64,000 bases of DNA, taken from positions 372,001-436,000 of the forward strand of contig CANMSL010000003.1 of the NCBI GenBank assembly GCA_947500505.1. Direction: 5' to 3'. Under the pieces are notes generated by a model, which was not told the DNA's origin, did not search any database, and worked only from the letters and a program-made list of their open reading frames with translations. Position numbers and translations under genes: made by a program. Shown piece by piece: positions 1-9,599 of this stretch. The stretch comes from an uncultured Aquimarina sp. (lineage in GTDB: Bacteria > Bacteroidota > Bacteroidia > Flavobacteriales > Flavobacteriaceae). Within the stretch, counting starts at the first letter, position 1, and every line of letters begins with the position of its first letter.

Positions 1-35
1 AGTCTTTCCAGTATTTTATCTATAACAGCTCTCAT
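1..35 (-). CDS. TRAP transporter small permease (DctQ), N-terminal fragment
   Basis: Only the first eleven codons lie in the window (MRAVIDKILER). The ATG shares one base with the dctP stop codon (TAATG overlap), so the two genes are translationally coupled. TRAP transporters need a DctQ small membrane subunit and a DctM permease. The position directly after dctP and the start peptide fit DctQ, but this is inferred from context, because too little sequence is visible for a family call. Confidence 0.5.
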   Translation of the reverse strand, partial: MRAVIDKILER

Positions 36-1009
36 TATTCTATCGATTTTATCTCTTCTATAAGTTGCATTGCCTCTTTGTTATCTTTAAACATATCTAT
101 GATTCCTTTCGTTCTGTTAGCAAATGAGCTCTTATCCGGATATATTACTTGTACTCCTGCTTCTTTAATTATTTGAAGTGCTTGTAGTTCAGCTTCAGCC
201 CAAACCTTACGCTGATAAATAGCTGATTCATTTGCAGCCTCCTGCAACCATTGTCGTTCTTGTGCAGATAATCGATTCCAACTTTCGGTACCGATCAATA
301 GAATATCAGGCACTGCTGTGTGTTCATCAAAACTATAGAATTTACATACTTCATAATGTTTTGAAGAGTGAAAACTAGGTAAGTTATTCTCGGCACCATC
401 AACTACACCTTGTTGTAAGGCTGTGTATAATTCCCCCCAGGAAATGGGAGTAGGGGAACCTCCTAACTGTTGAACCATAGCAACCGCCATATTACTTTTT
501 TGAACTCTTATTTTAAGACCTTTCAAGTCATCAGGAGTACTGATTATTTTTTCTTTGGCATAAAAACTTCTGCTTCCCGCATCAAAGAAACATAGACCTC
601 TTAGCCTAAAAGGTTCTCCTTTCAATAAAAATGTTTTTCCCACCTGGCTATCATACACTTTATGTGAATGTTCTTTATTTCTAAAAACATATGGGATACT
701 AAAAACCTTATAGTCAGTTACAAAATTTTCAAGCACCGCTGCAGACACTTTGGTTATATCAAGGCTTCCAATTTGTAGGAGCTCCAAACATTCCCGTTCG
801 GCTCCTAATTGACCACTTGGATAAATCTTTACGATGAGTTTTCCTCCCGACTTTTCACTCAATTTCTCTCCTAGATGTACCATCGCATGATGCACGGGAT
901 GGTTAGTATCCAAACCGTGAGCAAGTCTCAATACTCTAAAATCGTTTTCTTTTTGACAAGAAAACAACGCAAACAATCCAAGTATTCCTATAAACTTTTT
1001 AACACTCAT
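35..1009 (-). CDS. dctP: TRAP transporter solute-binding lipoprotein, DctP family
   Basis: The 324-residue protein has a short signal ending in a lipobox-like LFSC, so it is probably membrane anchored rather than freely periplasmic. The body shows DctP landmarks: RLAHGLDTNHPVHHA near the N terminus, KIYPSGQLGAERE, GLKIRVQKS and LYTALQQGVVDGAEN. DctP proteins capture carboxylated solutes, and in this family a conserved arginine (here in KIRVQ) binds the carboxylate. It lies one base downstream of eda and overlaps the next permease gene. I infer that the cargo is a hexuronate or oligouronide, from its position in the kdgK-eda operon. The substrate is not read from the sequence. Confidence 0.9.
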   Translation of the reverse strand: MSVKKFIGILGLFALFSCQKENDFRVLRLAHGLDTNHPVHHAMVHLGEKLSEKSGGKLIVKIYPSGQLGAERECLELLQIGSLDITKVSAAVLENFVTDYKVFSIPYVFRNKEHSHKVYDSQVGKTFLLKGEPFRLRGLCFFDAGSRSFYAKEKIISTPDDLKGLKIRVQKSNMAVAMVQQLGGSPTPISWGELYTALQQGVVDGAENNLPSFHSSKHYEVCKFYSFDEHTAVPDILLIGTESWNRLSAQERQWLQEAANESAIYQRKVWAEAELQALQIIKEAGVQVIYPDKSSFANRTKGIIDMFKDNKEAMQLIEEIKSIE

Positions 1010-1010
1010 A

Positions 1011-1676
1011 TTACTTTCTAAGGTTTTTGATAATTTGAAGTGTTTCCTGAACCATTAAGGATAACTTATCGTAGCTATCAGTGTCTAAGTACTCTTTTTT
1101 AAACAGTTGTGACCCTATTCCAACACAAGTAACGTGAGTGTTGAACCAAGCTTTTAGATTTTCCAAAGTTGGGGATACTCCTCCAGTGGGCATAATTTTC
1201 ACCCAGGGCATAACCGATTTAATGGCTTTTACAAAAGCAGGACCCAGAATATTTCCAGGAAAAGCCTTAATCAAAGTAGCTCCAAGTTTGGTGGCTCTAT
1301 ATACTTCTGATATCGTACTACACCCAGGAATCCATAATATGTTCTTTTTGTCTGCAAAATCAGCTAATTCGGGTATTAATGCAGGCGAAACGATAAATTG
1401 TGCTCCGCTATCCAAAAATTTTTGAGCTGCTTCAGAATCAAATATGGTTCCAACACCCAAAATCAAATCATTATATTTTTTTGCATATTCAGCAAGTTCT
1501 TTAAATACTTCAAAAGCATTATCTCCTCTATTTGTAAACTCAAAAACACGAACGCCACCTTGGTACGAAGCGTCCAATACTTTCTTCGCAACTCTAATGT
1601 CACTATGGCTAAAAACAGAAATCATTCCTGTCCTTTCCATTATATTAATAATATGTTGACTATTCACTACTGCCAT
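1011..1676 (-). CDS. eda: KDPG/KHG aldolase
   Basis: This cytoplasmic class I aldolase (221 residues) cleaves 2-keto-3-deoxy-6-phosphogluconate to pyruvate and glyceraldehyde-3-phosphate, the last step of hexuronate catabolism. The family pattern is visible: FEFTNRGDNA with the general-base glutamate near residue 46, GVGTI, FIVSPAL, and the Schiff-base lysine in LIKAFPGN at about residue 137, followed by MPTGGV. The length is normal. Its start codon overlaps the kdgK stop by one base and its stop is one base before dctP, so the three genes form a tight operon. It is the only eda in the window. Confidence 0.95.
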   Translation of the reverse strand: MAVVNSQHIINIMERTGMISVFSHSDIRVAKKVLDASYQGGVRVFEFTNRGDNAFEVFKELAEYAKKYNDLILGVGTIFDSEAAQKFLDSGAQFIVSPALIPELADFADKKNILWIPGCSTISEVYRATKLGATLIKAFPGNILGPAFVKAIKSVMPWVKIMPTGGVSPTLENLKAWFNTHVTCVGIGSQLFKKEYLDTDSYDKLSLMVQETLQIIKNLRK

Positions 1677-2677
1677 TATCTTAATAACCTTCCTATATTT
1701 TCACCTTGTATAAGTAGCTCCACTTCTTGTACTGTTGCCAAATTAGCATCTCCTTTGATAGAATGCTTCAGTACCGAAGCAGCTACCGCAAAGTCTAATG
1801 CTTCTTGATTATCTTTATACAGTAATCCGTATATCAAACCCGCCATGAAGGCATCCCCTCCTCCAATCCTATCCACAATCTGAGACATTTTGTATTCTTT
1901 CGAGAAGTACATATTTCCTTTTTCATACATAACAGCTGATAATGTATTGGTGGATGCAGAAAACGACATACGCTTTGTAGTAGCAATTCGTTGGATATTT
2001 TTAAATTGTTTACAGGCTTCGCTACAAGCTTCTTCAAAAGTATTTTTCTCAATATTTAAGCAATTCTGCAAGTCCGTCTTGCCAGCGACAATAAGATCCG
2101 TATTGCTAATAAGTTCTGGCATAACGTCCAATGGTTCTTTGCCGTATTTCCATAAATTTCTTCTGTAATTGATATCTCCACTAACGGTCAAGCCATATTT
2201 CTTTGCCTTTTTTATGGCAATTTTACATAGCTTGGCAGCAGAAAGAGAAATAGCGGGAGTAATACCTGTCCAATGCAACCAATCAGCATTTTCAAAAATC
2301 TTATCCCAATCAAAATTAGTGGGTTCTGCTAAAGAAAAAGAAGAATCAAAACGATCATAAATAATTTTTGAAGAACGTTGCATTGCTCCATGTTCATGAA
2401 AATAAAGCCCCATCCTCCCCTTATTCATAATTTTGACGCACGAAGTATTGACACCATGTTCTCTTAAATAATTCAAGGCAGCCTGACCTATATCATGATT
2501 TGGAAAAGCTGTGATATGAAAAGCTTCCTGGCCAAAGTATGCCAAAGAAATAGCTACATTTGCTTCTGCACCTCCGAAGTGTATTTTGTAATCTGTAGCC
2601 TGCGAGAAACGATCATGCCCAGAGGCGACTAATCTCATCAGGACTTCTCCTATCGTAATAATTCGTTTTTTCATCAA
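1676..2677 (-). CDS. kdgK: 2-keto-3-deoxygluconate kinase, PfkB family
   Basis: This enzyme phosphorylates KDG to KDPG. The 333-residue protein has the PfkB signatures: a sugar-binding GGAEANVAISLAYFG segment near residue 35, which is typical of KDG kinases, and the C-terminal IGGGDAFMAGL anion-hole motif with the catalytic aspartate near residue 273. It is the first gene of the kdgK-eda-TRAP operon. Its promoter lies in the 116-bp gap shared with divergent uxaA, which carries a palindromic operator at 2753-2774. It is the only KDG kinase in the window, so both uronate modules should depend on it. Confidence 0.93.
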   Translation of the reverse strand: MMKKRIITIGEVLMRLVASGHDRFSQATDYKIHFGGAEANVAISLAYFGQEAFHITAFPNHDIGQAALNYLREHGVNTSCVKIMNKGRMGLYFHEHGAMQRSSKIIYDRFDSSFSLAEPTNFDWDKIFENADWLHWTGITPAISLSAAKLCKIAIKKAKKYGLTVSGDINYRRNLWKYGKEPLDVMPELISNTDLIVAGKTDLQNCLNIEKNTFEEACSEACKQFKNIQRIATTKRMSFSASTNTLSAVMYEKGNMYFSKEYKMSQIVDRIGGGDAFMAGLIYGLLYKDNQEALDFAVAASVLKHSIKGDANLATVQEVELLIQGENIGRLLR

Positions 2678-2752
2678 AAAAGAGCTTATTATAAAAGTAC
2701 TACTTTACAAATTTTAACGTTTTCTTGCATTCAATTGTACTTTTTTATGTAA

Positions 2753-2774
2753 ATTGTGCAATCGATTGCGCAAT
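2753..2774. promoter_or_regulatory. LacI-type operator, site A1 (kdgK/uxaA divergent promoter)
   Basis: This is a 22-bp inverted repeat with one mismatched pair, built around the perfect 12-mer GCAATCGATTGC (2758-2769) with a central CG typical of LacI/GalR operators. It ends 20 bp before the uxaA start and lies 76 bp from the kdgK start, so one bound repressor could control both directions. The 19 bases from 2758 recur exactly inside uxaC at 19497. I infer the regulator to be the LacI protein at 18428. Confidence 0.8.
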
Positions 2775-2793
2775 ATAATAATTTTAATTTATA

Positions 2794-4437
2794 ATGAGCC
2801 ATAAAATTCTGAAAATACATCCAAAAGACAATGTAATGGTAGCTCTTGCAGACTTACATAATGAGGAACGGGTGCAATATGATGGAGTCGAAATTGTGAT
2901 ACAGGAAGACATCAAAGCAAAACACAAATTTGCGCACCATACTATCAATCAAGGTGATGATATAATGATGTATGGTAATTTAGTTGGGAAAGCAACTAAA
3001 TTAGTCGAAAAAGGAAAAGCATTAACTACTGAAAATGTGTCTCATCAAACCAATTCTTACACAAAAAAAGAGGTAACCATTGATTGGCAAAAACCGAATA
3101 TAGACAAATGGAAAGATGCAACATTTTTAGGATATCATCGTAAAGATGGTCAGGTGGGAACAGCTAATTATTGGGTTGTTGTTCCCCTGGTATTTTGTGA
3201 AAATAGAAATGTAGAGGTTATGAAGCAGGCATTTATGGAAGAATTAGGGTTCTCTCAACCCAATCCATATAAAAGTTATGTTCGGAAAATAGCTTCGTTA
3301 TACAAAGAAGGCAAAGAAAATGAGATACAAAATCTGGATGTGCTACCTACTTCTTTCAAACCTCAACAACTCTTCAAAAATGTTGATGGGATTAAATTTT
3401 TAACGCATCGGGGAGGATGCGGTGGTATCCGTCAGGATTCTGATATGTTATGCGCTTTAATTGCGGGATACATCAATAATCCTAATGTTGCAGGAGCTAC
3501 TATTTTAAGCTTGGGGTGTCAAAATGCTCAAATATCTATACTACAGAAAAAGCTTCAAAACATTAATCCTGAATTACAAAAGCCATTATTCATTTTAGAA
3601 CAACAAAAAGAAGGCACAGAACAGCAAATGCTTGCAAAGGCGATAAAACAAACATTTGTAGGCCTTACTCAAGCAAATAAAATAGAGCGGAAACCTGCTC
3701 CTCTTTCAAAATTAACCATTGGCTTAGAATGTGGTGGCTCTGATGGTTTTTCTGGAATATCTGCTAATCCCGCAGTAGGACAAACTTCTGATTTACTAGT
3801 GGCACTAAATGCAAAAACTATGCTTGCCGAATTTCCAGAGCTTTGCGGTGTAGAACAAGAGCTTATCAATAGGTGTATCAATCCAATAATAGCAGATAAA
3901 TTTGTTCGACTTATGAAATCCTACGAAGCTTCTGCTAAATCGGTGGGTTCTGGTTTTGATATGAATCCGAGTCCTGGTAATATCAAAGATGGATTGATTA
4001 CTGATGCTATGAAAAGTGCTGGAGCTGCTAAAAAAGGAGGCACTTCTCCTATTGAAGATGTACTTGATTATGCAGAATATATCAGTAAACCCGGTCTTAA
4101 TCTGTTGTGTACTCCAGGAAATGATGTAGAAAGTACTACGGCACTCACCGGATCAGGAGCTAATATCATCTTATTCACTACAGGATTAGGAACACCCACA
4201 GGTAATCCTGTGGCCCCAGTAATCAAAATATCATCCAATACTACTTTGGCTCAAAGGATGCCAGATATAATTGATATAGATACAGGAGAAGTAATCACAG
4301 GTTCAAAAACTATTGAGCAAATGGGAGAAGAATTACTTGATTTTATTATACGGGTTGCTAGCGGAAAAATAAAAACGAAAGCGCAGCAATTGGATCAGGA
4401 CGACTTTATCCCTTGGAAAAGAGGAATTTCACTTTAA
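2794..4437 (+). CDS. uxaA: Altronate dehydratase
   Basis: UxaA dehydrates D-altronate to 2-keto-3-deoxygluconate in the galacturonate branch. The 547-residue protein has an N-terminal SAF domain (about residues 1-80, starting MSHKILKIHPKDNVMVAL) fused to the large UxaA domain. That domain carries the cysteine-rich LTHRGGCGGIRQDSD near residue 205, GLECGGSDGFSGISANP near 310, and the C-terminal GSGANIILFTTGLGTPTGNP. It is slightly longer than the E. coli enzyme (about 495 residues) but complete. It is followed after 9 bp by an SDR reductase and then uxuA, so altronate and mannonate dehydration are in one operon under operator A1. Confidence 0.95.
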   Translation: MSHKILKIHPKDNVMVALADLHNEERVQYDGVEIVIQEDIKAKHKFAHHTINQGDDIMMYGNLVGKATKLVEKGKALTTENVSHQTNSYTKKEVTIDWQKPNIDKWKDATFLGYHRKDGQVGTANYWVVVPLVFCENRNVEVMKQAFMEELGFSQPNPYKSYVRKIASLYKEGKENEIQNLDVLPTSFKPQQLFKNVDGIKFLTHRGGCGGIRQDSDMLCALIAGYINNPNVAGATILSLGCQNAQISILQKKLQNINPELQKPLFILEQQKEGTEQQMLAKAIKQTFVGLTQANKIERKPAPLSKLTIGLECGGSDGFSGISANPAVGQTSDLLVALNAKTMLAEFPELCGVEQELINRCINPIIADKFVRLMKSYEASAKSVGSGFDMNPSPGNIKDGLITDAMKSAGAAKKGGTSPIEDVLDYAEYISKPGLNLLCTPGNDVESTTALTGSGANIILFTTGLGTPTGNPVAPVIKISSNTTLAQRMPDIIDIDTGEVITGSKTIEQMGEELLDFIIRVASGKIKTKAQQLDQDDFIPWKRGISL

Positions 4438-4446
4438 GTTTTACAC

Positions 4447-5262
4447 ATGTCAGAATTTTTTTCAATAAAAGACAAAATTATTGTAATTAGCGGAGCTACC
4501 GGTGTTTTAGGGTCAGCAATTGCCAAATATTTGGCAAAACAAGATGCCGTGATCGTGATTTTAGGAAGAACTACAGATAAGGTACAAACCCTAACAGAAG
4601 AAATAAAAAACGATGGCGGTAAGGCTTTTTCAGGTATTGCAGATGTTACTAATGAAAATCAATTGCAAGAAGTACAACAAACTCTTGCAAAAGAATTTGG
4701 AAAAATAGATGTTTTAATAAATGCTGCAGGCGGAAATATCTCAGGTGCTGTAGTAACTCCAGATCAATCGATAATAGATAGTGATCCCGATGCAGTAAGA
4801 AAGGTTATGGAGTTGAATTATCTGGGAACCTTTTTACCTACCAAAATCATGTTATCTCTGTTCTTAAAAGAAAGAAAAGGAATCGTTATTAATATTTCTT
4901 CGATGTCTGCAGCCAGACCTTTAACCAGGGTGATGGGCTATTCATCGGCAAAAGCAGCGATCGACAATTTAACAAAATGGCTCGCTGTTGAATTCTGTCA
5001 AAAATATGGCGAAGGCATCCGAGTGAATGCGGTGGCTCCGGGTTTTTTGCTTACCGAACAGAATAAAACCTTACTCACCGAAAAAAATGGAAATTTAACT
5101 TCTAGAGGTCAGCAAATAGTAAGTAACACACCTATGGGAAGGTTTGGCCGACCCGAAGAGTTGTTTGGAACATTTCATTGGTTGTGTAGTGACGCTTCGA
5201 AATTCGTTACTGGAACTATCATTCCGGTAGATGGAGGGTTTAATGCCTATTCTGGGGTATAA
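4447..5262 (+). CDS. SDR fructuronate reductase (D-mannonate oxidoreductase), copy 1
   Basis: This 271-residue short-chain dehydrogenase has the NAD(P)-binding GATGVLGSA motif at about residues 17-25, NAAGGN, the catalytic Ser (ISSMSA) and a YSSAK active-site motif. It probably reduces D-fructuronate to D-mannonate, as the SDR-type UxuB (YjmF) of Bacillus subtilis does. The assignment rests on family resemblance and on the next gene, uxuA, whose ATG overlaps this stop codon by one base. A paralogue at 30702 shares the same C-terminal end (GGF-x-AYSGV) and also sits in an operon with uxuA. A different sugar-acid dehydrogenase activity cannot be excluded. Confidence 0.85.
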   Translation: MSEFFSIKDKIIVISGATGVLGSAIAKYLAKQDAVIVILGRTTDKVQTLTEEIKNDGGKAFSGIADVTNENQLQEVQQTLAKEFGKIDVLINAAGGNISGAVVTPDQSIIDSDPDAVRKVMELNYLGTFLPTKIMLSLFLKERKGIVINISSMSAARPLTRVMGYSSAKAAIDNLTKWLAVEFCQKYGEGIRVNAVAPGFLLTEQNKTLLTEKNGNLTSRGQQIVSNTPMGRFGRPEELFGTFHWLCSDASKFVTGTIIPVDGGFNAYSGV

Positions 5263-6467
5263 TGAAAAAGATAAAAATGATCCACTTAGAACAAACCATG
5301 CGATGGTACGGGCCTGACGATCCAGTAACACTAACCGATATAGCTCAGGCAGGAGCTAGGGGAATTGTTACTGCTCTTCATCATATTCCTAATGGACAAG
5401 TTTGGAATATACAAGAAATACAAAACCGTAAGAGAATCATTGAAAAATCCGGTTTACGTTGGTCAGTGGTTGAAAGTGTTCCTGTTCATGAAGATATTAA
5501 AACAAGAACAGGCAATTTTGAAATTTATATTAAAAATTACAAAGAAACGTTACGCAATCTTTCTACGGAAGGCGTCAATACCGTTTGCTATAATTTTATG
5601 CCCGTCTTGGATTGGACCAGAACAGACTTGGCATATGAGCTAGTCAACGGCTCTAAAGCTTTACGGTTCGAACTGCAAGCTCTTGTAGCCTTTGATTGTT
5701 TTATTTTGAAACGTCCAAATGCTGTCTCAGACTATCCCGAAGAACTGGTAAAAAAAGGTAAAGCTTATTATAAAACTCTTACTTCTAAAGGCATAGAAAC
5801 CTTAACCAACACCGTAATCGCCGGACTCCCAGGAGCTGAAGAAGGATATTCTTTAACACAATTTCAGCACGTTTTGGATGAGTATAAAAATATCGATCAA
5901 GACATTTTAGCAAAAAACCTACTGTTATTCCTAAAAGAAATTATTCCGGTAGCAGAACAACAAGGGATTTTTATGGCAATTCATCCTGATGATCCTCCCT
6001 TTCCTATTTTCGGGTTACCAAGAGTCGTTGGGACTTCATCTGATGTACATCGAATTCTTATTCAAAACCCAAGTCCTCATAACGGAATTACTTTTTGTAC
6101 CGGGTCATTTGGAGTTAGAGAAGACAACGACCTACCCAAAATGATACGAGACTTTGGCGAACATATCCATTTTGTACATTTAAGAAGCACCAAACGTGAT
6201 GATGAAGGAAATTTTTATGAAGCTAATCACCTTGAAGGAGATGTACCTATGTATGAGGTTATGAAAGAACTATTATTTCTTCAACAAAAAACAGGAAAGT
6301 CCTTACCTATGCGACCTGATCACGGACATCAAATGCTAGATGACTTACATAAAAAAACCAATCCAGGATATACCGGTATTGGTCGTCTGAAAGGGCTTGC
6401 TGAACTTAGAGGATTAGAAGCAGGAATTAAAGGTGCATTAAATGAACAACAAAGAAATAATTTATAA
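5262..6467 (+). CDS. uxuA: Mannonate dehydratase, copy 1
   Basis: UxuA dehydrates D-mannonate to KDG with a divalent metal in a TIM-barrel fold. The 401-residue protein shows the family blocks [57 protein letters not shown] and the [12 protein letters not shown] motif near the C terminus, which supply the metal-binding His, Cys and Asp residues. The length is usual for the family. It is the last gene of uxaA-SDR-uxuA and ends ten bases before the convergent enolase-superfamily gene. A close paralogue lies at 28276. Confidence 0.96.
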   Translation: MKKIKMIHLEQTMRWYGPDDPVTLTDIAQAGARGIVTALHHIPNGQVWNIQEIQNRKRIIEKSGLRWSVVESVPVHEDIKTRTGNFEIYIKNYKETLRNLSTEGVNTVCYNFMPVLDWTRTDLAYELVNGSKALRFELQALVAFDCFILKRPNAVSDYPEELVKKGKAYYKTLTSKGIETLTNTVIAGLPGAEEGYSLTQFQHVLDEYKNIDQDILAKNLLLFLKEIIPVAEQQGIFMAIHPDDPPFPIFGLPRVVGTSSDVHRILIQNPSPHNGITFCTGSFGVREDNDLPKMIRDFGEHIHFVHLRSTKRDDEGNFYEANHLEGDVPMYEVMKELLFLQQKTGKSLPMRPDHGHQMLDDLHKKTNPGYTGIGRLKGLAELRGLEAGIKGALNEQQRNNL

Positions 6468-6476
6468 TCATTTTTT

Positions 6477-7676
6477 TTACTTAACAAGGTATTTTAACAT
6501 TTCTTTTTCGTTAACCTTCAGCCCTAATCCTGGTGTTTGCGGAACGTAGAGATGCCCTTTTTCAAACTTAAAATTGTTCTCAAAAAGATTTGTAAGTCCT
6601 AACTTAGGTCTTTTACCGCCGTATTCCTGCACTCTTGCAGGGTTAAATACAGAAGCTATAAAATGAAGCGTGGCCGCAGTTGCTAGTGTTGGACGTGCGT
6701 TATGACACATAATTTCTTTTTCAAAGGTCAAAGCCAAAGCCGCTACCTTTTTCATTTCACTAATTCCCCCTCCTTTGATCAGATCCAAATTCAAGACATC
6801 TGCATCACCTCGAAGAATAAGTTCTTTAAAATCCCACCGATTAAACTGATGTTCTCCAGCGCCTATCCTTACAGGACTGTTGTCTACACATTCTTTTAGG
6901 CCCTCATAGTTATGATAGTGTACAGGTTCTTCTACTAGTTGTACATTGTATTTTTCATACAAACGTTTGATCATTTCTACTGCTTTACCAGGGGTATATC
7001 CATTATTAAAATCTACGAATAATGTGATGTCCTCACCTATTACTTCGCGTACAGCTTTGACATATTTTTCGGTAATATCGTTTTCTGGATTTCTGCCCAG
7101 CACCCGAATCTGCATTCTTAACTTCAAAGTGTCATATCCCTCATTAATAAAGTTGAGCGCTTTTTTTTGTGCTTGGGCGATCGTTCGTTTACCATTTTTT
7201 ACTCCAAAACTTCCATACACCTTAACTTTCTGGATATTGGATCCGCCAAGTATTTTGTATACCGGTAATCCTAACATTTTTCCTTTCAGATCCCACAGTG
7301 CATTATCTATTCCAGCTAAAGCGCCGGTTAAAGCTCCTGATAACCCCAAATCTTCGCCTTTGTATAGTATTTTGTGCCAAAGGTACTCGCTTAGAAAAGG
7401 ATCTTTGCCAAGTAATTGTGGTTTGCAAAGTTCTTGAACAATTTTTGCTATAATTTTTGGATTATCATGATCTCCTTCACCCCAACCAAAAACGCCTGCA
7501 TCTGTTTCGATTTTAACAAAAAGGGCCTCAGGGTGTACATAAGTTTTTACGTCAGTTATTTTTACTTCCGAACTTGCCGTCGGAGAGGGTTTTTCTTCGC
7601 CAGCACTTACAAAAGAGGTTAATGGAACCACTGCAGTACTTAATAATGAGGTTTTAAGGAATTCGCTTCTTTTCAT
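6477..7676 (-). CDS. Exported enolase-superfamily sugar-acid dehydratase/racemase
   Basis: The 399-residue protein belongs to the mandelate racemase/muconate lactonizing enzyme group. Its C-terminal barrel shows the metal ligands: Asp in LFVDFNNG, Glu in LVEEPV and Glu in GAGEHQ, followed by LDLIKGGGISE and a candidate catalytic His in MCHNARP. Members near galactonate dehydratase act on sugar acids. Unusually, it begins with an export signal (MKRSEFLKTSLLSTAVVPLTS) that resembles a Tat signal but lacks the second arginine. It is the last gene of the TonB receptor/GH28 operon. The substrate is unknown, and an uronic or aldonic acid released in the periplasm is the natural guess. Confidence 0.75.
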   Translation of the reverse strand: MKRSEFLKTSLLSTAVVPLTSFVSAGEEKPSPTASSEVKITDVKTYVHPEALFVKIETDAGVFGWGEGDHDNPKIIAKIVQELCKPQLLGKDPFLSEYLWHKILYKGEDLGLSGALTGALAGIDNALWDLKGKMLGLPVYKILGGSNIQKVKVYGSFGVKNGKRTIAQAQKKALNFINEGYDTLKLRMQIRVLGRNPENDITEKYVKAVREVIGEDITLFVDFNNGYTPGKAVEMIKRLYEKYNVQLVEEPVHYHNYEGLKECVDNSPVRIGAGEHQFNRWDFKELILRGDADVLNLDLIKGGGISEMKKVAALALTFEKEIMCHNARPTLATAATLHFIASVFNPARVQEYGGKRPKLGLTNLFENNFKFEKGHLYVPQTPGLGLKVNEKEMLKYLVK

Positions 7677-7703
7677 AATTTCTATCTTAAAGATCCATAT
7701 ATG

Positions 7704-9584
7704 CTAATCCACATCATAGGGATAAGCACGTTCTATTTCTTTATAAAATTTTTTAAGTACAAAAAATGCCTGTTTTTTAAATCCCCCATCAGAGATTAGC
7801 CCTTTCCTGTTCCACCCATCCTGAATGAGAGGCAAGTTTCTTCTTGGTGACCTGAAATCTGCCAGGATCCAAGGTGTCATTCCACGAAGTGTAGGGATTT
7901 TCTTCAACATTTTAATCTGCTCTTCATAAAGATACGTCATATACTCTTCGGTCCATTTTGTCAGTTTATCTCCGTGGTGATTATACAGCGCTCCACCTCC
8001 AAATTCACTTACAAAAAATGGTTTGTCAGAGGGAAGCTCCCAGGACACCTTGCTACATCTCTCAGGCAACCCCGAATACCATCCAATGTATTCGTTGCAA
8101 GCTAACATATCTACATCTGCTGCAAACGGATCTGGTATTTTTACGGTATTAGCAGTACTTTTTTCATCACGTTCTAATGCAGCGCTTATGATACGGGAAT
8201 CATCAATTGCTAACGCAATGTTTTTGAGTTTTCTTAAAAAAACAAGACGAGATGCTACTTCCGGGGTTTCATTAGCCACCGACCATACAATGACACTGGC
8301 TCTATTTTTATCTCTATGGATTAGAGTTTCTAATTGAGATTTAGCTTGATTAAAAGCGATGGGGTTTTCATAATCTATGCCCCAATATACCGGAATTTCT
8401 TCCCATAAGAGCAATCCTAGCTGATCTGCAAGACGAGGCATATTTTCATTATGCGGGTAATGTGCTAATCTAACAAAATTACAGTTTAGTTCTTTTGCCC
8501 AGCCTAAAAGTATTTTGGCATCTTCAATACTGTAAGCTCTACCTTTTCTTAACGGATTTTCCTCGTGCAAGCTTATGCCTCTTAAAAAAATTGATTTTCC
8601 GTTCAATAGAATATCTGCTCCTCTTGTTTCTATAGTTCTAAAACCAATTTGATCCTTTAGCTCATCTGTTCCTGCTGTTATTTTTACTTCGTATAATTTA
8701 GGCCTTTTGGGGCTCCATTTTTTTATTTTTTTAGAAGAAAATTCAAAAACAAACCGTCCTTTTTCGTCTGCAGTTCCTTCTAGCTTTATGTTTACTTCAG
8801 GGATTTCTATGGTAATTTTTTCAGGCTTAATGACGCCTTGCAACTGCACATATCCTTTTATATTGTTAAGATTTTCTTTATCCAGTTGAATCATATAGTC
8901 CTGAATATAAGTCTTCGGGACTTCTATGAGTTTAACATCTCTTGTAATACCGCCATAATTCCACCAATCTGTAGTTAAGTTAGGTACTCTATCCTTTTCT
9001 CTACGGTTGTCTACTCTCACGACCAAAGAGTTTCCTTTTGCTTTTATATAATCGGTGATATCAAAATTGAAAGGATCATATCCTCCTAAGTGTTTTCCAA
9101 TTTTTTCTCCATTTAGATATACATCGGTTTGATAATTTGCGGCTCCAAAGTAAAGGATCAGTTTGTTGTTTTGGGTTAAATTATAGTCAAACTTAGTACG
9201 ATACCAAATCGATCCTTCGTAATAGAGCAGCTTTTCATCCTGAGTATTCCAATCTCCCGGCACCAACATCTCAGCGCTATCATCAAAATTATATTCGATT
9301 CGGTCCCAACGTTCTACCATTTTTTTATCGGTGTAATAAGGTTTTGCCGATACCTTTGTAGATGCAACCTGATCAAAAGGTAACCAATTACGATGATTTC
9401 TGTATCCTGTTTCATAAGGATCGATTATATATTTCCACTTACCATTGAGTGATACATACTCCCTATTATATGCATTTTGAAGTAATGCGGTGGAATTGAT
9501 GGAATCATTATTCGCTTTTAAATTTTGGATTCCACCTGAAATTGTCGCCAATATCAGAAATATTAAATATCTTTTCATGTGCAA
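7704..9584 (-). CDS. GH2 beta-glucuronidase-like glycosidase
   Basis: The 626-residue protein has a signal peptide (MHMKRYLIFLILATISGG), a sugar-binding jelly roll (about 45-225), an Ig-like domain (to about 320) and a TIM barrel. The acid/base is the Glu of VANET (E439) and the nucleophile the Glu of SEFGGG (E527). Residues 592-594 form an N-R-K motif followed by G, which matches the NxK carboxylate-binding motif of beta-glucuronidases, so a glucuronide or galacturonide substrate is more likely than a galactoside. It sits between the enolase-superfamily gene and a GH28 and probably acts in the periplasm on oligosaccharides imported by the TonB receptor at 15243. Confidence 0.85.
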   Translation of the reverse strand: MHMKRYLIFLILATISGGIQNLKANNDSINSTALLQNAYNREYVSLNGKWKYIIDPYETGYRNHRNWLPFDQVASTKVSAKPYYTDKKMVERWDRIEYNFDDSAEMLVPGDWNTQDEKLLYYEGSIWYRTKFDYNLTQNNKLILYFGAANYQTDVYLNGEKIGKHLGGYDPFNFDITDYIKAKGNSLVVRVDNRREKDRVPNLTTDWWNYGGITRDVKLIEVPKTYIQDYMIQLDKENLNNIKGYVQLQGVIKPEKITIEIPEVNIKLEGTADEKGRFVFEFSSKKIKKWSPKRPKLYEVKITAGTDELKDQIGFRTIETRGADILLNGKSIFLRGISLHEENPLRKGRAYSIEDAKILLGWAKELNCNFVRLAHYPHNENMPRLADQLGLLLWEEIPVYWGIDYENPIAFNQAKSQLETLIHRDKNRASVIVWSVANETPEVASRLVFLRKLKNIALAIDDSRIISAALERDEKSTANTVKIPDPFAADVDMLACNEYIGWYSGLPERCSKVSWELPSDKPFFVSEFGGGALYNHHGDKLTKWTEEYMTYLYEEQIKMLKKIPTLRGMTPWILADFRSPRRNLPLIQDGWNRKGLISDGGFKKQAFFVLKKFYKEIERAYPYDVD

Positions 9585-9599
9585 AATATATTGTTGTAA

